A DNA stretch of 64,000 nt from Burkholderia latens. GTDB lineage: Bacteria > Pseudomonadota > Gammaproteobacteria > Burkholderiales > Burkholderiaceae. The translations under genes and the position numbers were made by a program. The notes under the pieces are model-generated. The model was given only the letters and a program-made list of their open reading frames with translations. It had not been told where the DNA came from and did no database searches. The stretch is taken from the NCBI RefSeq assembly GCF_001718795.1, contig NZ_CP013435.1, positions 930,001-994,000 of the forward strand, read 5' to 3'. Shown here piece after piece: positions 43,339-56,001 of the stretch (positions are counted from its first letter, which is position 1; the number at the start of each line of letters is the position of its first letter).

Positions 43339-44457
43339 ATGGCAAGCCTTTCCATCCGTGACGTGTACAAGACCTACCCGAACGGGGTGCCGGTCCTGAA
43401 GGGTGTCGACATCGAGATCGAGGACGGACAGTTCCTGATCCTGGTCGGCGGATCGGGCTGCGGGAAATCGACGCTGCTCAACATGATCGCCGGCCTCGAG
43501 ACCGTGACGAGCGGCGAGATCTGCATCGACGGCAAGGTCGTCAACGACTTGTCGCCGAAGGATCGCGACATCGCGATGGTGTTCCAGTCGTACGCGCTGT
43601 ATCCGTCGATGACGGTGCGCGAGAACATCTCGTTCGGCTTGAACATCCGCAAGGTGCCGAAGAGCGAACAGCAGCAGATCGTCGAGCGTGTGTCCGCGAT
43701 GCTGCAGATCCAGCATCTGCTCGACCGCAAGCCCGGCCAGCTGTCGGGCGGCCAGCGCCAGCGCGTCGCGATGGGCCGCGCGCTCGCGCGCGATCCGTCG
43801 TTGTTCCTGTTCGACGAACCGCTGTCGAACCTCGACGCGAAGCTGCGCATCGAGATGCGCGCGGAAATCAAGCTGCTGCACCAGCGCCTCGGCACGACGA
43901 TCGTCTACGTGACGCACGATCAGATCGAGGCGATGACGCTTGGCGACCGGATCGCGGTGATGAAGGACGGTGTCGTCCAGCAGTTCGGCGCGCCGCAGGA
44001 AATCTACGATTCGCCGTCGAACCTGTTCGTCGCCGGCTTCATCGGCGCGCCGCCGATGAACTTCATCAACGGCAAGCTGGTGGAGCAGGGCAGCGGCGTC
44101 GCGCTCGAGATCGACACGGGGCTTGGGCGCAGCGCGCTGAACCTGCCGTTCGACGCGAAGCGGATGAACGGCCACGTCGGCCGCGAGGTGATCCTCGGCC
44201 TGCGTCCGGAGCGCATCACCGACGCGCGCAACGCGCATCACGGCGAGGCGTCGAAGCTGCAGCCGATCGACGTGCGCGTCGACGTGACGGAGCCGACGGG
44301 GCCGGACACGCACGTGTTCGCGCAGGTGAACGGCAAGCGGATCGTGAGCCGCGTGCATCCGGCCGCGAATCCGCAGCCGGGGCAGACGCAGTCGTTGCTG
44401 TTCGACGTGTCGAAGGCGGTGCTGTTCGATCCGGCGTCGGAAGAGCGGATTGCGTGA
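43339..44457 (+). CDS. Sugar ABC transporter ATP-binding protein (UgpC/MalK type)
   Basis: A 372-residue ATPase driving sugar uptake. Walker A GGSGCGKST (37-45), Q-loop VFQSYALYP, signature LSGGQRQRV, Walker B LFLFDEP and the H-loop YVTHDQ are all intact. The C-terminal OB/TOBE regulatory domain (about 240-372) is typical of MalK-like proteins shared between systems. The ATG at 43339 follows a 110-bp gap after the second permease. Confidence 0.94.
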   Translation: MASLSIRDVYKTYPNGVPVLKGVDIEIEDGQFLILVGGSGCGKSTLLNMIAGLETVTSGEICIDGKVVNDLSPKDRDIAMVFQSYALYPSMTVRENISFGLNIRKVPKSEQQQIVERVSAMLQIQHLLDRKPGQLSGGQRQRVAMGRALARDPSLFLFDEPLSNLDAKLRIEMRAEIKLLHQRLGTTIVYVTHDQIEAMTLGDRIAVMKDGVVQQFGAPQEIYDSPSNLFVAGFIGAPPMNFINGKLVEQGSGVALEIDTGLGRSALNLPFDAKRMNGHVGREVILGLRPERITDARNAHHGEASKLQPIDVRVDVTEPTGPDTHVFAQVNGKRIVSRVHPAANPQPGQTQSLLFDVSKAVLFDPASEERIA

Positions 44458-44598
44458 GGCAAACACGCTTGGGGCTATCGACGATGTGTTCAGGCCACAG
44501 ATGGTTTGGCTGCTCGTCGACTGCCCGGGCGTAAGCCAGGCCGCTGCATTCGCGGTCGTTACAGCCTTTCCTCGATGTCTGAGGGCCGCACGGTGCAG

Positions 44599-44799
44599 TC
44601 ACGGATGCGGCAGTGAGAGGAAATATGAACCGATCGCGTGTAGCGCAGGCATGAACAGAAGACACGTGAAGACGGCTGGAAAATAAAGATTCGAGCGGCG
44701 TATCTTGGGAAATAAGCCGGCCACTGCGACAAGCAAACACACTGTCGCGAGTGCACCGAATAGATCGCTATCCGCGATCATCAGAAAAAGCGCACGCAT
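44599..44799 (-). CDS. Tiny membrane protein, candidate immunity protein
   Basis: A 66-residue protein with two hydrophobic segments (LFGALATVCLLVAVAGLF and LYFPAVFTCLLFMPALHAIG). No family is recognised. It starts 14 bp after the stop of a candidate type VI effector and shares its lower GC content. Effector genes of that kind are normally followed by an immunity gene, so that is the leading guess. The alternative is an unrelated orphan membrane peptide. Confidence 0.5.
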   Translation of the reverse strand: MRALFLMIADSDLFGALATVCLLVAVAGLFPKIRRSNLYFPAVFTCLLFMPALHAIGSYFLSLPHP

Positions 44800-44813
44800 G
44801 TCCGTTCCACGGC

Positions 44814-45638
44814 TTACTGGTTAAATGCGGTGAAATTCCAGCGATACAGCTGAAACTGCTTCAGAAAGTCTTTGACTTCGGCGCCTGTTGTCTCGTTTCT
44901 GTAGTCCCACCCGTCCTCGCCGGATGTGTAATGCCCATTCTCGACCCTCATGCCTGCGTAGCTGCCACTTCGCGGATCCGCACGATTGCGACCGAAGATT
45001 CGCATGATTGTTGTGAACGGGCGAACGATCACGCCACTCGAATTACCCTGCATGATCGCAATGGACGACGGCGAGACCCTTATGACCATTTGAACGTGGT
45101 GTCCGATGCCTGCGCGATCATTGGCCTGTACAAGCATGTCTCCAGGCAGCAGTGACTCCGGCGCGTGGAGCTGCACGGTGTTCGAATCTGTACGCTGTAA
45201 GTCTGGTGCGCCGAAAGTCAGCGATACCATATCGGCGAAACCGTACATTGTCGAATCGTATCGTCCATGCTCGGACTCGCCGTAGATTTCGATATTCCGA
45301 TAGCTTCGTACGTCCGTTGTCAGGCAGAGCGGCAGCCCTCGCAAGGCGGAAAACTGGATAAGCACGCGTAGTGCGAAGTCCTCGCACGTAAATCGATTCG
45401 CGCGCGTGCTTCCATTGCGATCCCAATAAGTTTCTGTCTGGATTTGTGTTGCCAGCTGTGGCAGCGTGAGATGGTATTCAGCGATGTCGGTATCAGTCCA
45501 CTGACGGACCGTTTTCCAGAATGTCTTGAACCGCGCAGTGACCGGCTTCGGTGAAGTATCGCTCGTTGGCGTGGTCGTGCGTGTTGCGATCCGCTTGTAT
45601 CGATTGCCGTCAGGCGACACGTGAGTATGGTCCGGCAT
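44814..45638 (-). CDS. Candidate type VI effector, cysteine hydrolase-like
   Basis: A 274-residue protein with no named family that I can fix. A plausible papain/NlpC-like catalytic set is visible: C85 in RFTCEDFALRVLIQFSALRGLPL at the head of a helix, then LLPGDMLVQAND and H180-H181 in GIGHHVQMVI, followed by IAIMQGN. That order (Cys helix, PGD strand turn, His strand, polar residue) is what NlpC/P60 or CHAP amidases show. It starts 2 bp after the stop of a PAAR-like gene and is followed by a tiny membrane gene, the layout of secreted toxin cassettes. The low-complexity Thr/Ser/Pro N-terminus may be a linker. Enzymatic target (peptidoglycan peptide?) is inference. Confidence 0.55.
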   Translation of the reverse strand: MPDHTHVSPDGNRYKRIATRTTTPTSDTSPKPVTARFKTFWKTVRQWTDTDIAEYHLTLPQLATQIQTETYWDRNGSTRANRFTCEDFALRVLIQFSALRGLPLCLTTDVRSYRNIEIYGESEHGRYDSTMYGFADMVSLTFGAPDLQRTDSNTVQLHAPESLLPGDMLVQANDRAGIGHHVQMVIRVSPSSIAIMQGNSSGVIVRPFTTIMRIFGRNRADPRSGSYAGMRVENGHYTSGEDGWDYRNETTGAEVKDFLKQFQLYRWNFTAFNQ

Positions 45639-45640
45639 GG

Positions 45641-46207
45641 CTATTCCGCGAGATAGATCGTTATGTTTTCCGCGTGCCGCACCGAGGCAAGCAGGTGCGT
45701 GTATCCCAGCCTGTCCGTCGTGCCGTATTCGAACGTTCCCGTGTCACGCCGCAGCGCATAACGGGCGTAGCTCAGAGGATTGCCGGCAATGTCCCGAAGG
45801 ACGAAGCGATCGTCATAGACGAGCGGCACAGCCGGCTGGAGGGACGACATCGCGGCGGGGGCGGGTATTTCCACGTTGTGCGCTATTCCTTCTATTTTCC
45901 ATTTGCGTCCGTACCGGGAGTTGATGCGTGGAGGACGGTCGCATTGGCATCGAACCCAATCTCCGCTCAGCGCCTGAACTCTTCCTGCGCATGTGAAGTC
46001 GCGTAATCGCTTTGCATTTGGAGCCCAGGGTGCAGCTTCAATTGTTCCGATGCTTTCGCAGGTGCTACACCATGCACGTTGTCCGACGAACGTGATTCTT
46101 CGATGCTTGCCGTCGTCACCGACGATCGTTCCGCATTTGCCCCCGTCGAGGACGTAGCCGCCACTGTCCAGTGGATCGTCTTCGACCACCGCATAAAAGA
46201 TGACCAT
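45641..46207 (-). CDS. PAAR-like domain protein (type VI spike tip)
   Basis: A 188-residue protein. The first about 110 residues read as a PAAR-like spike domain: GGYVLDGGKCGTIVGDDGK, AWCSTCESIGTIEAA, DFTCAGRVQALSGDWVRCQC, with Cys and Gly spacing typical of the family. The C-terminal about 60 residues (FVLRDIAGNPLSYARYALRRDTGTFEYGTTDRLGYTHLL) form the small extension often joined to PAAR domains in Burkholderia. PAAR proteins cap VgrG and carry effectors. No other T6SS gene is in the window, so it is an orphan cargo unit. Base composition is below that of the chromosome. Confidence 0.8.
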   Translation of the reverse strand: MVIFYAVVEDDPLDSGGYVLDGGKCGTIVGDDGKHRRITFVGQRAWCSTCESIGTIEAAPWAPNAKRLRDFTCAGRVQALSGDWVRCQCDRPPRINSRYGRKWKIEGIAHNVEIPAPAAMSSLQPAVPLVYDDRFVLRDIAGNPLSYARYALRRDTGTFEYGTTDRLGYTHLLASVRHAENITIYLAE

Positions 46208-46384
46208 GTCGCTGCCGCTAGGTTGAAATCATGCGGCGGAACGTAGCATGGTTTTGTCGCGAAATGAAAGGAGAATGTAAAGAATTGTGTCGATATGCAC
46301 TCGCTCGTTTTGATCTGAATCACGAGCGTCCAGCGGCAAGGGACTGCCGAATCGGTCCCTTGAGATGCTGGAAAACGGTTTGCG

Positions 46385-47008
46385 TCAGTGCGGCAACCGC
46401 ACGTCGAGTTTGAACGTGACGAGCCGCGCGACGAGCGTAAGCGCGGTCGCGAGCAGCATGCTGTACACCAGGTCGCACTGCAGCCACACGAGCAGCAGAT
46501 AAAACCAGCAGCCGACGAACGCGCAGGTCGCGTACGGCCGCGAATCGCGCAGGATCAGCGGGATGTCGTTGCACAGCACGTCGCGAATGATGCCGCCGAC
46601 CACGCCGGTGATCACGCCCATCATCACCGCGATGAAGCGCGGCATCTCGGCATCGAGCGCGATCGCGGTGCCCGAGATGCTGAAGATGCCGAGCCCGATC
46701 GCGTCGGCCACCAGCAGCATCCGCTCGGCCGACAGCCGAGACAGCAAGCGCAGCACGAACGGCGCGAACAGCGCGAGCACGAAGATGGCGATCACGTAGT
46801 CGTCGTGCACGACCCAGTAGAACGGCCGGCGCTCGAGCAGGATGTCGCGCAGCGTGCCGCCGCCGAACGCGGTGGCGAGCGCGACGACGAACGTGCCGAC
46901 CGAGTCCAGGCGATTCTTGCGCGCCTCGATGAACCCCGAGATCGCGAAAGCCAGCGTCGCGATCGCCTCAAGCACCGCGATCGCAAGCGTCAGCCTAGGA
47001 TGCGGCAC
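46385..47008 (-). CDS. TRIC/UPF0126 family cation channel
   Basis: A 207-residue protein with seven hydrophobic segments in the two-repeat TRIC arrangement: ATAFGGGTLRDILLERRPFYWV and GVITGVVGGIIRDVLCNDIPLILR carry the paired GGGxxRD motifs. Prokaryotic TRIC homologues conduct monovalent cations; the physiological role here is unknown. It overlaps the end of the Smr gene by 14 bp. Confidence 0.92.
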   Translation of the reverse strand: MPHPRLTLAIAVLEAIATLAFAISGFIEARKNRLDSVGTFVVALATAFGGGTLRDILLERRPFYWVVHDDYVIAIFVLALFAPFVLRLLSRLSAERMLLVADAIGLGIFSISGTAIALDAEMPRFIAVMMGVITGVVGGIIRDVLCNDIPLILRDSRPYATCAFVGCWFYLLLVWLQCDLVYSMLLATALTLVARLVTFKLDVRLPH

Positions 47009-47774
47009 GCGGCCCCCGTTCGGCAGGCGCCGTCAGCGGCTGCAGCAGCACGAGCACCGCGCCGGCGCCGCCGTCGTGGCCGCGCGCTTCGCAGAACGCG
47101 ATCACTTCCTCCTTCTGCACGAGCCACGCGCGCACCTTGCCCTTCAGCACGGGTTCCTTGCCGATCGACCCGAGCCCTTTTCCATGGATTACGCGCAGGC
47201 AGCGCAGCCCTTTCTTGCCGGCTTCGCGGATGAATTCGGCGAGCGCGTCGCGCGCCTCGTCGCGCCGCATCCCGTGCAGGTCGAGCTGCGCCTGCACGAT
47301 CCACGCGCCGCTGCGCAACTTGCGCACGACGTCGCGACTGATGCCCGGGCGGTGGTAATACAGCGATTCGTCGCTGTCGAGCAGCGTCTCCGGATCGAAT
47401 TCGTCGGACAGCGTCGCGTTCAGCACCGCTTCCTCGTCACGCTGGGTCTGCTTTGGCACTGGCGCGGGCGGGATGCGGCCGGACGCTGCCCGCGGCGGCG
47501 CGTTCAGCGGGCGGATCGCGCCGATTTCGTTGCGGAACAGGTTCGCGTCGGCTTCGGCCTTGCGTGCGGCCTGCGCGGTTTCGATCCGCGCGCGCTCGCG
47601 ACGCTCGGCTTCGCCCTGCAGTGCGCTGCGTAACGCGCCGAGGCCCGCGAGTCCCTGGCCGCGCAGCGCGGCCGGCGCCGGCACGGGCGGCGCCGCCGCG
47701 GGCGCGGGATTCGCGGAACGGGCGGCGATCTGCCGCTTCGCGGGATCGCTCGGATGGGGCTGGTTCTTTGCCAT
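46995..47774 (-). CDS. Smr-domain protein
   Basis: A 259-residue protein whose C-terminal domain (about 160-250) is Smr: LDLHGMRRDEARDALAEFI, LRCLRVIHGKGLGS and VLKGKVRAWL. Smr domains of MutS2/YdaL type nick or bind nucleic acids. The N-terminal half is low-complexity and charged (ERRERARIETAQAARKAEADANLFRNEI), probably disordered or coiled. The start at 47774 (MAKNQPH) was chosen over the open frame from 47816. Confidence 0.88.
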   Translation of the reverse strand: MAKNQPHPSDPAKRQIAARSANPAPAAAPPVPAPAALRGQGLAGLGALRSALQGEAERRERARIETAQAARKAEADANLFRNEIGAIRPLNAPPRAASGRIPPAPVPKQTQRDEEAVLNATLSDEFDPETLLDSDESLYYHRPGISRDVVRKLRSGAWIVQAQLDLHGMRRDEARDALAEFIREAGKKGLRCLRVIHGKGLGSIGKEPVLKGKVRAWLVQKEEVIAFCEARGHDGGAGAVLVLLQPLTAPAERGPRAAS

Positions 47775-47814
47775 GATTCGGTAACGGGGCAAGCGCGTTC
47801 GGGCGCGCGGGCAC

Positions 47815-47839
47815 AAAAAAGCCGCTGCGCGGCAGCGGC
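47815..47839 (-). terminator. Rho-independent terminator after trxB
   Basis: Stem GCCGCTGC/GCAGCGGC (47821-47828 and 47832-47839), 3-nt loop, with six T on the minus strand (47815-47820). It separates trxB from the Smr gene. Confidence 0.9.
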
Positions 47840-47907
47840 TTTCCGGTCAAGCGCGCTGCACGGCAGCGGACGCCATTGTAGCGCCCGCCGCGGCAAACGC
47901 TTGCGGC

Positions 47908-49277
<1,370 letters not shown>

Positions 49278-51587
49278 ATGGCAAAAGCTCCTTATTCCGC
49301 CCAGGCACAGGCGTTGCCGCACCGGATGTCGAAGCTCCTCACGGAGATCCGCTGGATTCTCCAGGTCGCGCTCTGCGCTTTTCTGGTGATGGCCCTGCTG
49401 AGCTATAGCCGGCGCGATCCGAGCTGGACGCACGCCGCGCAGGTGGACCACATCTCGAACTGGGCCGGGCGCGTCGGCGCGTGGACGGCCGACATCATCC
49501 TGCTGCTGTTCGGGCTGTCCGCGTATTGGCTGATCGTGCCGCTCGCGCGGCGCATCGCGGTCAACTACCGGCGCATCACGCGTCACGAGGCGGTCGTCGA
49601 CGAACCGGAGCGGCCGATCGGCTGGCTTACCGAAATCTTCGCGTTCGTGCTCGTCGTGCTCGCGTGCGATGGCATCGAAGCGCTGCGGATGTGGTCGCTG
49701 AAGGTGCAATTGCCGCGCGCGCCGGGCGGCGTGATCGGCGAGGCCGTCGCCGGCGCGATGTCGCACGCGTTCGGCTTCACTGGCGGCACGCTGCTGCTGC
49801 TGATTCTGCTGGCGATCGGCTTGTCGCTGTATTTCCGCTTTTCGTGGCTGTCGGTCGCCGAGCGCGTCGGCGGCGCGATCCTGTCGGCCGTCAACGTCGC
49901 GAAGCTGCGCCGCGAGGCCGAGCGCGACCGCAAGCTCGGCGAGGCAGCGGCCGTGCGTCGCGAAGGCAAGGTCGAGGAAGAGCGTGTGCGCATCGAGGAT
50001 CACGAGCCCGTGACGATCGTGCCGCCGGTCGTCACGCCGGCGAAGTCCGAGCGCGTCGAGCGCGAGCGCCAGGTGCCGCTGTTCACCGATCTGCCGGGCG
50101 ACTCGACGCTGCCGCCGGTGTCGCTGCTCGATCCCGCACCCAAGACGCAGGAAGCGATTTCGGCCGATACGCTCGAATTCACGTCGCGCCTGATCGAGAA
50201 GAAGCTGAAGGATTTCGGCGTCGAGGCGAGCGTCGTGGCCGCGTATCCGGGCCCCGTCGTCACGCGCTACGAGATCGAGCCGGCCACCGGCGTGAAGGGC
50301 AGCCAGATCGTCAACCTTGCGAAGGATCTTGCACGTTCGCTGTCGCTCGTGTCGATCCGCGTGGTCGAAACGATCCCCGGCAAGAACTACATGGCGCTCG
50401 AGCTGCCGAACCAGCGCCGCCAGACAGTCCATCTGTCCGAGATCATCGGCTCGGAGGTCTATGCGGCAGCATCGTCGGCGCTGACGCTGAGCCTCGGCAA
50501 GGACATCGGCGGCAAGCCCGTGTGCGCGGATCTCGCGAAGATGCCTCACTTGCTCGTCGCCGGCACGACCGGTTCGGGCAAGTCGGTCGGGATCAACGCG
50601 ATGATCCTGTCGTTGCTGTACAAGGCGACCGCCGAGCAGGTGCGCCTGATCCTGATCGATCCGAAGATGCTCGAAATGAGCGTCTACGAAGGCATTCCGC
50701 ATCTGCTGTGTCCGGTCGTCACCGACATGCGCCAGGCCGGCCACGCGCTGAACTGGACGGTCGCGGAAATGGAGCGCCGCTACAAGCTGATGAGCAAGCT
50801 CGGCGTGCGCAACCTCGCCGGCTACAACAACAAGATCGACGACGCGGCGAAGCGCGAGGAAAAGATTCCGAATCCGTTCAGCCTGACGCCGGACGATCCC
50901 GAGCCGCTCGGCCGCCTGCCGAACATCGTGGTCGTGATCGACGAGCTGGCCGACTTGATGATGGTCGTCGGCAAGAAGGTCGAGGAGCTGATCGCGCGGA
51001 TCGCGCAGAAGGCGCGCGCGGCCGGCATCCACCTGATCCTCGCGACGCAGCGTCCGTCCGTCGACGTGATCACGGGCCTGATCAAGGCGAACGTGCCGAC
51101 GCGAATCGCATTCCAGGTGTCGTCGAAGATCGACTCGCGCACGATTCTCGACCAGATGGGCGCCGAATCGCTGCTCGGCATGGGCGACATGCTTTACCTG
51201 CCGCCGGGCACCGGGTTGCCGGTGCGCGTGCACGGCGCGTTCGTCGCCGACGACGAAGTGCATCGCGTCGTCGAGAAGCTCAAAGAACAGGGCGAGCCGA
51301 ACTACGTCGAAGGGCTACTCGAAGGCGGCACCGCCGACGGCGACGAGGGCTCGGCCGGCGCGGGAACCGGTGAAGGCGGCGGCGAGTCAGATCCGCTGTA
51401 CGACCAGGCGGTCGAAATCGTCATCAAGAACCGCCGCGCGTCGATCTCGCTCGTGCAGCGCCATTTGCGGATCGGCTACAACCGCGCGGCGCGGCTGCTC
51501 GAACAGATGGAACAGTCGGGGCTCGTGTCGGCGATGTCGTCGAGCGGCAACCGCGAAATTCTTGTGCCGGTGCGCGACGCGGAATGA
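49278..51587 (+). CDS. ftsK: DNA translocase FtsK
   Basis: A 769-residue division-linked DNA pump. About four N-terminal membrane helices lie within the first 190 residues, followed by a short charged linker. The RecA-type motor has Walker [16 protein letters not shown] and Walker [16 protein letters not shown]. The C-terminal gamma winged helix (about 705-765: [24 protein letters not shown]) reads KOPS sites and activates XerCD at dif. The short linker is typical of SpoIIIE-sized FtsK proteins in this group. It is followed by lolA. Confidence 0.97.
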   Translation: MAKAPYSAQAQALPHRMSKLLTEIRWILQVALCAFLVMALLSYSRRDPSWTHAAQVDHISNWAGRVGAWTADIILLLFGLSAYWLIVPLARRIAVNYRRITRHEAVVDEPERPIGWLTEIFAFVLVVLACDGIEALRMWSLKVQLPRAPGGVIGEAVAGAMSHAFGFTGGTLLLLILLAIGLSLYFRFSWLSVAERVGGAILSAVNVAKLRREAERDRKLGEAAAVRREGKVEEERVRIEDHEPVTIVPPVVTPAKSERVERERQVPLFTDLPGDSTLPPVSLLDPAPKTQEAISADTLEFTSRLIEKKLKDFGVEASVVAAYPGPVVTRYEIEPATGVKGSQIVNLAKDLARSLSLVSIRVVETIPGKNYMALELPNQRRQTVHLSEIIGSEVYAAASSALTLSLGKDIGGKPVCADLAKMPHLLVAGTTGSGKSVGINAMILSLLYKATAEQVRLILIDPKMLEMSVYEGIPHLLCPVVTDMRQAGHALNWTVAEMERRYKLMSKLGVRNLAGYNNKIDDAAKREEKIPNPFSLTPDDPEPLGRLPNIVVVIDELADLMMVVGKKVEELIARIAQKARAAGIHLILATQRPSVDVITGLIKANVPTRIAFQVSSKIDSRTILDQMGAESLLGMGDMLYLPPGTGLPVRVHGAFVADDEVHRVVEKLKEQGEPNYVEGLLEGGTADGDEGSAGAGTGEGGGESDPLYDQAVEIVIKNRRASISLVQRHLRIGYNRAARLLEQMEQSGLVSAMSSSGNREILVPVRDAE

Positions 51588-51633
51588 GTCCGCGGCGCTC
51601 GCAGCGCCGGCCACCCAGGGAGAAAACCGCATC

Positions 51634-52323
51634 ATGCAGCAACTTTCGTTCGTCCCTTCCCTTCGTTCGACGCGGCGCTGGCTCGGCGCGGCGTGCGTGG
51701 GCGCATCGCTGATGCTCGCGGCGACGCACGCGTTCGCGGGCGGCACCGAGCAGCTGAAGGCCTTCGTGTCGCAGGTGCGTTCGGCGAAGGGCGATTTCAC
51801 GCAGCAAATCGTCAAGGCGCCGGCCAAGGGCGCGAGCGCCGCGCAAGCCGCACCGAAGCCCAACGACAATTCGAGCGGTACGTTCGTGTTCTCGCGCCCG
51901 GGCAAGTTCATCTGGACTTATCAGAAGCCGTACCAGCAGGTGCTGCAGGCCGACGGCGACAAGCTCTACGTGTACGACCGCGACCTGAACCAGGTCACCG
52001 AGCGCAAGCTGAACGGCGCGCTTGGCGCGAGCCCGGCCGCGATCCTGTTCGGCAGCAACGACCTCGACAAGAACTACACGCTGCGCGATGCTGGCGAGAA
52101 GGGCGGCATCGAATGGCTCGAGATGCTGCCGAAGGCGCAGGACACGCAGTTCCAGCGGATCGGCATCGGCTTTCGCAACGGCACGCTTGCGGCAATGGAG
52201 TTGCACGACGTGTTCGGCAACGTCACGCTGCTGACGTTCACGAACATCCAGACGAACCCGCCGTTGAAGGGCGATGCGTTCAAGTTCGTCGTGCCGAAAG
52301 GCGCGGACGTGATCAACGGCTGA
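51634..52323 (+). CDS. lolA: Outer-membrane lipoprotein carrier protein LolA
   Basis: A 229-residue periplasmic chaperone that ferries lipoproteins from LolCDE to LolB. The signal peptide (about 1-35) ends at HAFA. Family motifs: [50 protein letters not shown], and [20 protein letters not shown]. The start ATG 51634 follows CAGGGAGA. The ftsK-lolA-rarA-serS order is a well-known core arrangement. Confidence 0.96.
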   Translation: MQQLSFVPSLRSTRRWLGAACVGASLMLAATHAFAGGTEQLKAFVSQVRSAKGDFTQQIVKAPAKGASAAQAAPKPNDNSSGTFVFSRPGKFIWTYQKPYQQVLQADGDKLYVYDRDLNQVTERKLNGALGASPAAILFGSNDLDKNYTLRDAGEKGGIEWLEMLPKAQDTQFQRIGIGFRNGTLAAMELHDVFGNVTLLTFTNIQTNPPLKGDAFKFVVPKGADVING

Positions 52324-52346
52324 CGTTTGTTGCGCCGTTTTCCCGC

Positions 52347-52382
52347 CACGGGCCTGCCGGCAACGGCAGGCCCGTGTTGTTT
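52347..52382 (+). terminator. Rho-independent terminator after lolA
   Basis: A 13-bp perfect stem (52347-52359 and 52364-52376) closed by a GCAA tetraloop and followed by TTGTTT. It splits lolA from rarA. Confidence 0.88.
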
Positions 52383-52384
52383 GG

Positions 52385-52449
52385 GGGCGCGGGCACCGGG
52401 CGTGGGCACCGGGCGCGGGCACGGGGCACGGGCACCAGGCGCGGGCACA
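52385..52449 (+). repeat. Five tandem 13-bp repeats
   Basis: Five head-to-tail copies of a unit close to GGGCGCGGGCACC, differing by one to three bases. It lies between the lolA terminator and rarA, outside any gene. A minisatellite like this may vary in copy number between strains. Confidence 0.9.
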
Positions 52450-52595
52450 TGACGTGTACACCCGACCCGGTCACCGGACGCGAGTACGACGCGCGGCTAC
52501 CACGCGCCACCCGCGGCGGCACGGACGTGCCGCTGTCATAATGTCTGGTCCGGCGGCCGGTCCGGCCGCCATCGTTTGATCTGGAGCGAGGGTTC

Positions 52596-53906
52596 ATGTC
52601 CGACCTGTTTCAAGTCGAGCCGCGCCGGCCGCTCGCCGAGGCGCTGCGGCCGAAGACGCTCGCCGAGGTGATCGGCCAGACGCATCTGCTGGGCGAAGGC
52701 AAGCCGCTGCGGCTCGCGTTCGAATCCGGCAAACCGCATTCGATGATCCTGTGGGGGCCGCCCGGTGTCGGCAAGACGACGCTTGCACGCCTCACCGCGC
52801 TCGCTTTCGACTGCGAATTCATCGCGCTGTCGGCGGTGCTCGGCGGCGTGAAGGACATACGCGAGGCGATGGAGCAGGCGAAGGACACGTTGAACCGCAC
52901 CGGCCGCCACACGATCCTGTTCGTCGACGAAATCCATCGCTTCAACAAGGGCCAGCAGGACGCGTTGCTGCCGTTCGTCGAGTCGGGGCTCGTGACCTTC
53001 ATCGGCGCGACGACCGAGAACCCGAGTTTCGAAGTGAACTCGGCGCTGCTGTCACGGGCGCAGGTGTACGTGCTGAAGTCGCTGAACGACGACGAGATGC
53101 GGCAGTTGCTCAAGCGCGCACAGGAAATCGCGCTCGATGGGCTTGCGTTCGACGACAAGGCGATCGATACGCTGATCGGTTACGCGGATGGTGACGCGCG
53201 GCGCTTCCTGAATCTGCTGGAGCAGGCGCAAACGGCTGCATCCTCGGCCCGGGTCACGACCATCGACGCCGATTTCGTCAGCAATGCGATGACGCTGAAC
53301 GCACGGCGCTTCGACAAGGGCGGCGACAATTTCTACGATCAGATCTCGGCACTGCACAAGTCGGTGCGCGGCTCGAGCCCGGACGGCGCGCTGTACTGGT
53401 TCTGCCGGATGATCGACGGCGGTGCGGATCCCAAATATCTCGCGCGACGGATCGTGCGGATGGCGTGGGAAGACATCGGCCTCGCCGACCCGCGCGCGCT
53501 GCAGATGGCGAACGACGCAGCAGAAACCTACGAGCGGCTCGGGTCTCCGGAAGGCGAGCTGGCGCTCGGTCAGGCGGTGATCTATCTCGCGTGCGCGGCG
53601 AAGAGCAACGCGGGCTACAACGCGTTCAACCAGGCGATGGCGTTCGTGAAACAGGACAAGTCCCGCGAAGTGCCCGTGCATCTGCGCAACGCGCCTACCA
53701 AGCTGATGAAGGAACTCGGCTATGGTCACGCGTACCGCTACGCGCACGACGAGCCGAACGCGTATGCGGCCGGCGAGAGCTATCTGCCGGAAGGGATGCG
53801 CGAGCCGCATTGGTACAAGCCGGTGCCGCGCGGGCTCGAATCGAAGATCGCCGACAAGCTTGCATGGCTGCGCGAGCTCGACCGCGAGGCCGGCAAGAAG
53901 GACTGA
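52596..53906 (+). CDS. rarA: Replication-associated recombination protein RarA (MgsA)
   Basis: A 436-residue AAA+ ATPase of the clamp-loader-like group, acting at stalled forks. PLAEALRPKTLAEVIGQTHLLG at the start, Walker A GPPGVGKTT, Walker B LFVDEIHRFN, sensor-1 IGATTENPSFEVNSALLSRAQVYVL and the C-terminal tetramerisation region (YWFCRMIDGGADPKYLARRI). Full length. Confidence 0.96.
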   Translation: MSDLFQVEPRRPLAEALRPKTLAEVIGQTHLLGEGKPLRLAFESGKPHSMILWGPPGVGKTTLARLTALAFDCEFIALSAVLGGVKDIREAMEQAKDTLNRTGRHTILFVDEIHRFNKGQQDALLPFVESGLVTFIGATTENPSFEVNSALLSRAQVYVLKSLNDDEMRQLLKRAQEIALDGLAFDDKAIDTLIGYADGDARRFLNLLEQAQTAASSARVTTIDADFVSNAMTLNARRFDKGGDNFYDQISALHKSVRGSSPDGALYWFCRMIDGGADPKYLARRIVRMAWEDIGLADPRALQMANDAAETYERLGSPEGELALGQAVIYLACAAKSNAGYNAFNQAMAFVKQDKSREVPVHLRNAPTKLMKELGYGHAYRYAHDEPNAYAAGESYLPEGMREPHWYKPVPRGLESKIADKLAWLRELDREAGKKD

Positions 53907-53948
53907 CCGCCGCCCGGCGCGCGCCGCCCGGCGCAGCTGGCCGGTGCG

Positions 53949-54215
53949 TCAGCGCTTGGGGCCCGGCTGCTTTTTCCAGTACTCGAACGGCTCCGCGTGG
54001 CATTCGATGTCAAGCTCGGCGACCCGCGCCTGCAGGCGCTCCTGCGCATCGGCAATCGCGAGGTTGTAGATTGCCGGCGCGATTTCCTCGACGAAGAAGT
54101 GCAGTAGCGCGCCGGCCTGGATGTTGCCGATCGGCTCGTCCATGTTTTCCGCGAAATAGCGTTGCAGCGACGCGACCGCGCGGTCGCGGACGTCCCTGTC
54201 GAGTTCGATGGCCAT
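53949..54215 (-). CDS. DUF2164 family protein
   Basis: An 88-residue small protein of DUF2164: MAIELDRDVRDRAVASLQRYFAENMDEPIGNIQAGALLHFFVEEIAPAIYN is the family core. Function unknown. The ATG at 54215 is chosen over the open extension to 54335. It is convergent with rarA. Confidence 0.85.
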   Translation of the reverse strand: MAIELDRDVRDRAVASLQRYFAENMDEPIGNIQAGALLHFFVEEIAPAIYNLAIADAQERLQARVAELDIECHAEPFEYWKKQPGPKR

Positions 54216-54380
54216 CGGGGTCCCTCGGGTAATGGTGATATCAGGGCGGAGCCGCCGTCGCGCGCTGCACGGTGGTGTTGCTCGGCGCGCTTTCGCCGGC
54301 GGCGCGATACGCGATGCGCACCGCAATACTGCCATGCGCGGCGCGCGTTTGCGCCATCGTCCGTCCGGCCAGTGCCGTAG

Positions 54381-55739
<1,359 letters not shown>

Positions 55740-55792
55740 GATCGCGCAACGATCGCCGTTCGACGGCCGGCAAAAAAATTTGCAAAAAGGGC

Positions 55793-55822
55793 TTGTGAGT
55801 TTCGAAGATATCGTTCTATAAT
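55793..55822 (+). promoter_or_regulatory. tRNA-Ser promoter
   Basis: TTGTGA (55793-55798), 18-bp spacer, perfect TATAAT (55817-55822), ending 47 bp before the tRNA. Confidence 0.7.
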
Positions 55823-55869
55823 CTTTGCTTTCCCGGACACGACCAACCGGGAAATGAAGCAGCAAGGAA

Positions 55870-55960
<91 letters not shown>

Positions 55961-55970
55961 AAATACGAAG

Positions 55971-56001
55971 CCCCGTGATTCGAAAGGATCACGGGGTTTT
56001 T
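55971..56001 (+). terminator. Rho-independent terminator after tRNA-Ser
   Basis: Stem CCCCGTGAT/ATCACGGGG (55971-55979 and 55988-55996), 8-nt loop, then five T. Confidence 0.93.

Noticed and set aside
44599..46207. Complete type VI secretion cluster
   Set aside because: No tss, hcp, clpV or vgrG gene is present; only the orphan PAAR cassette.
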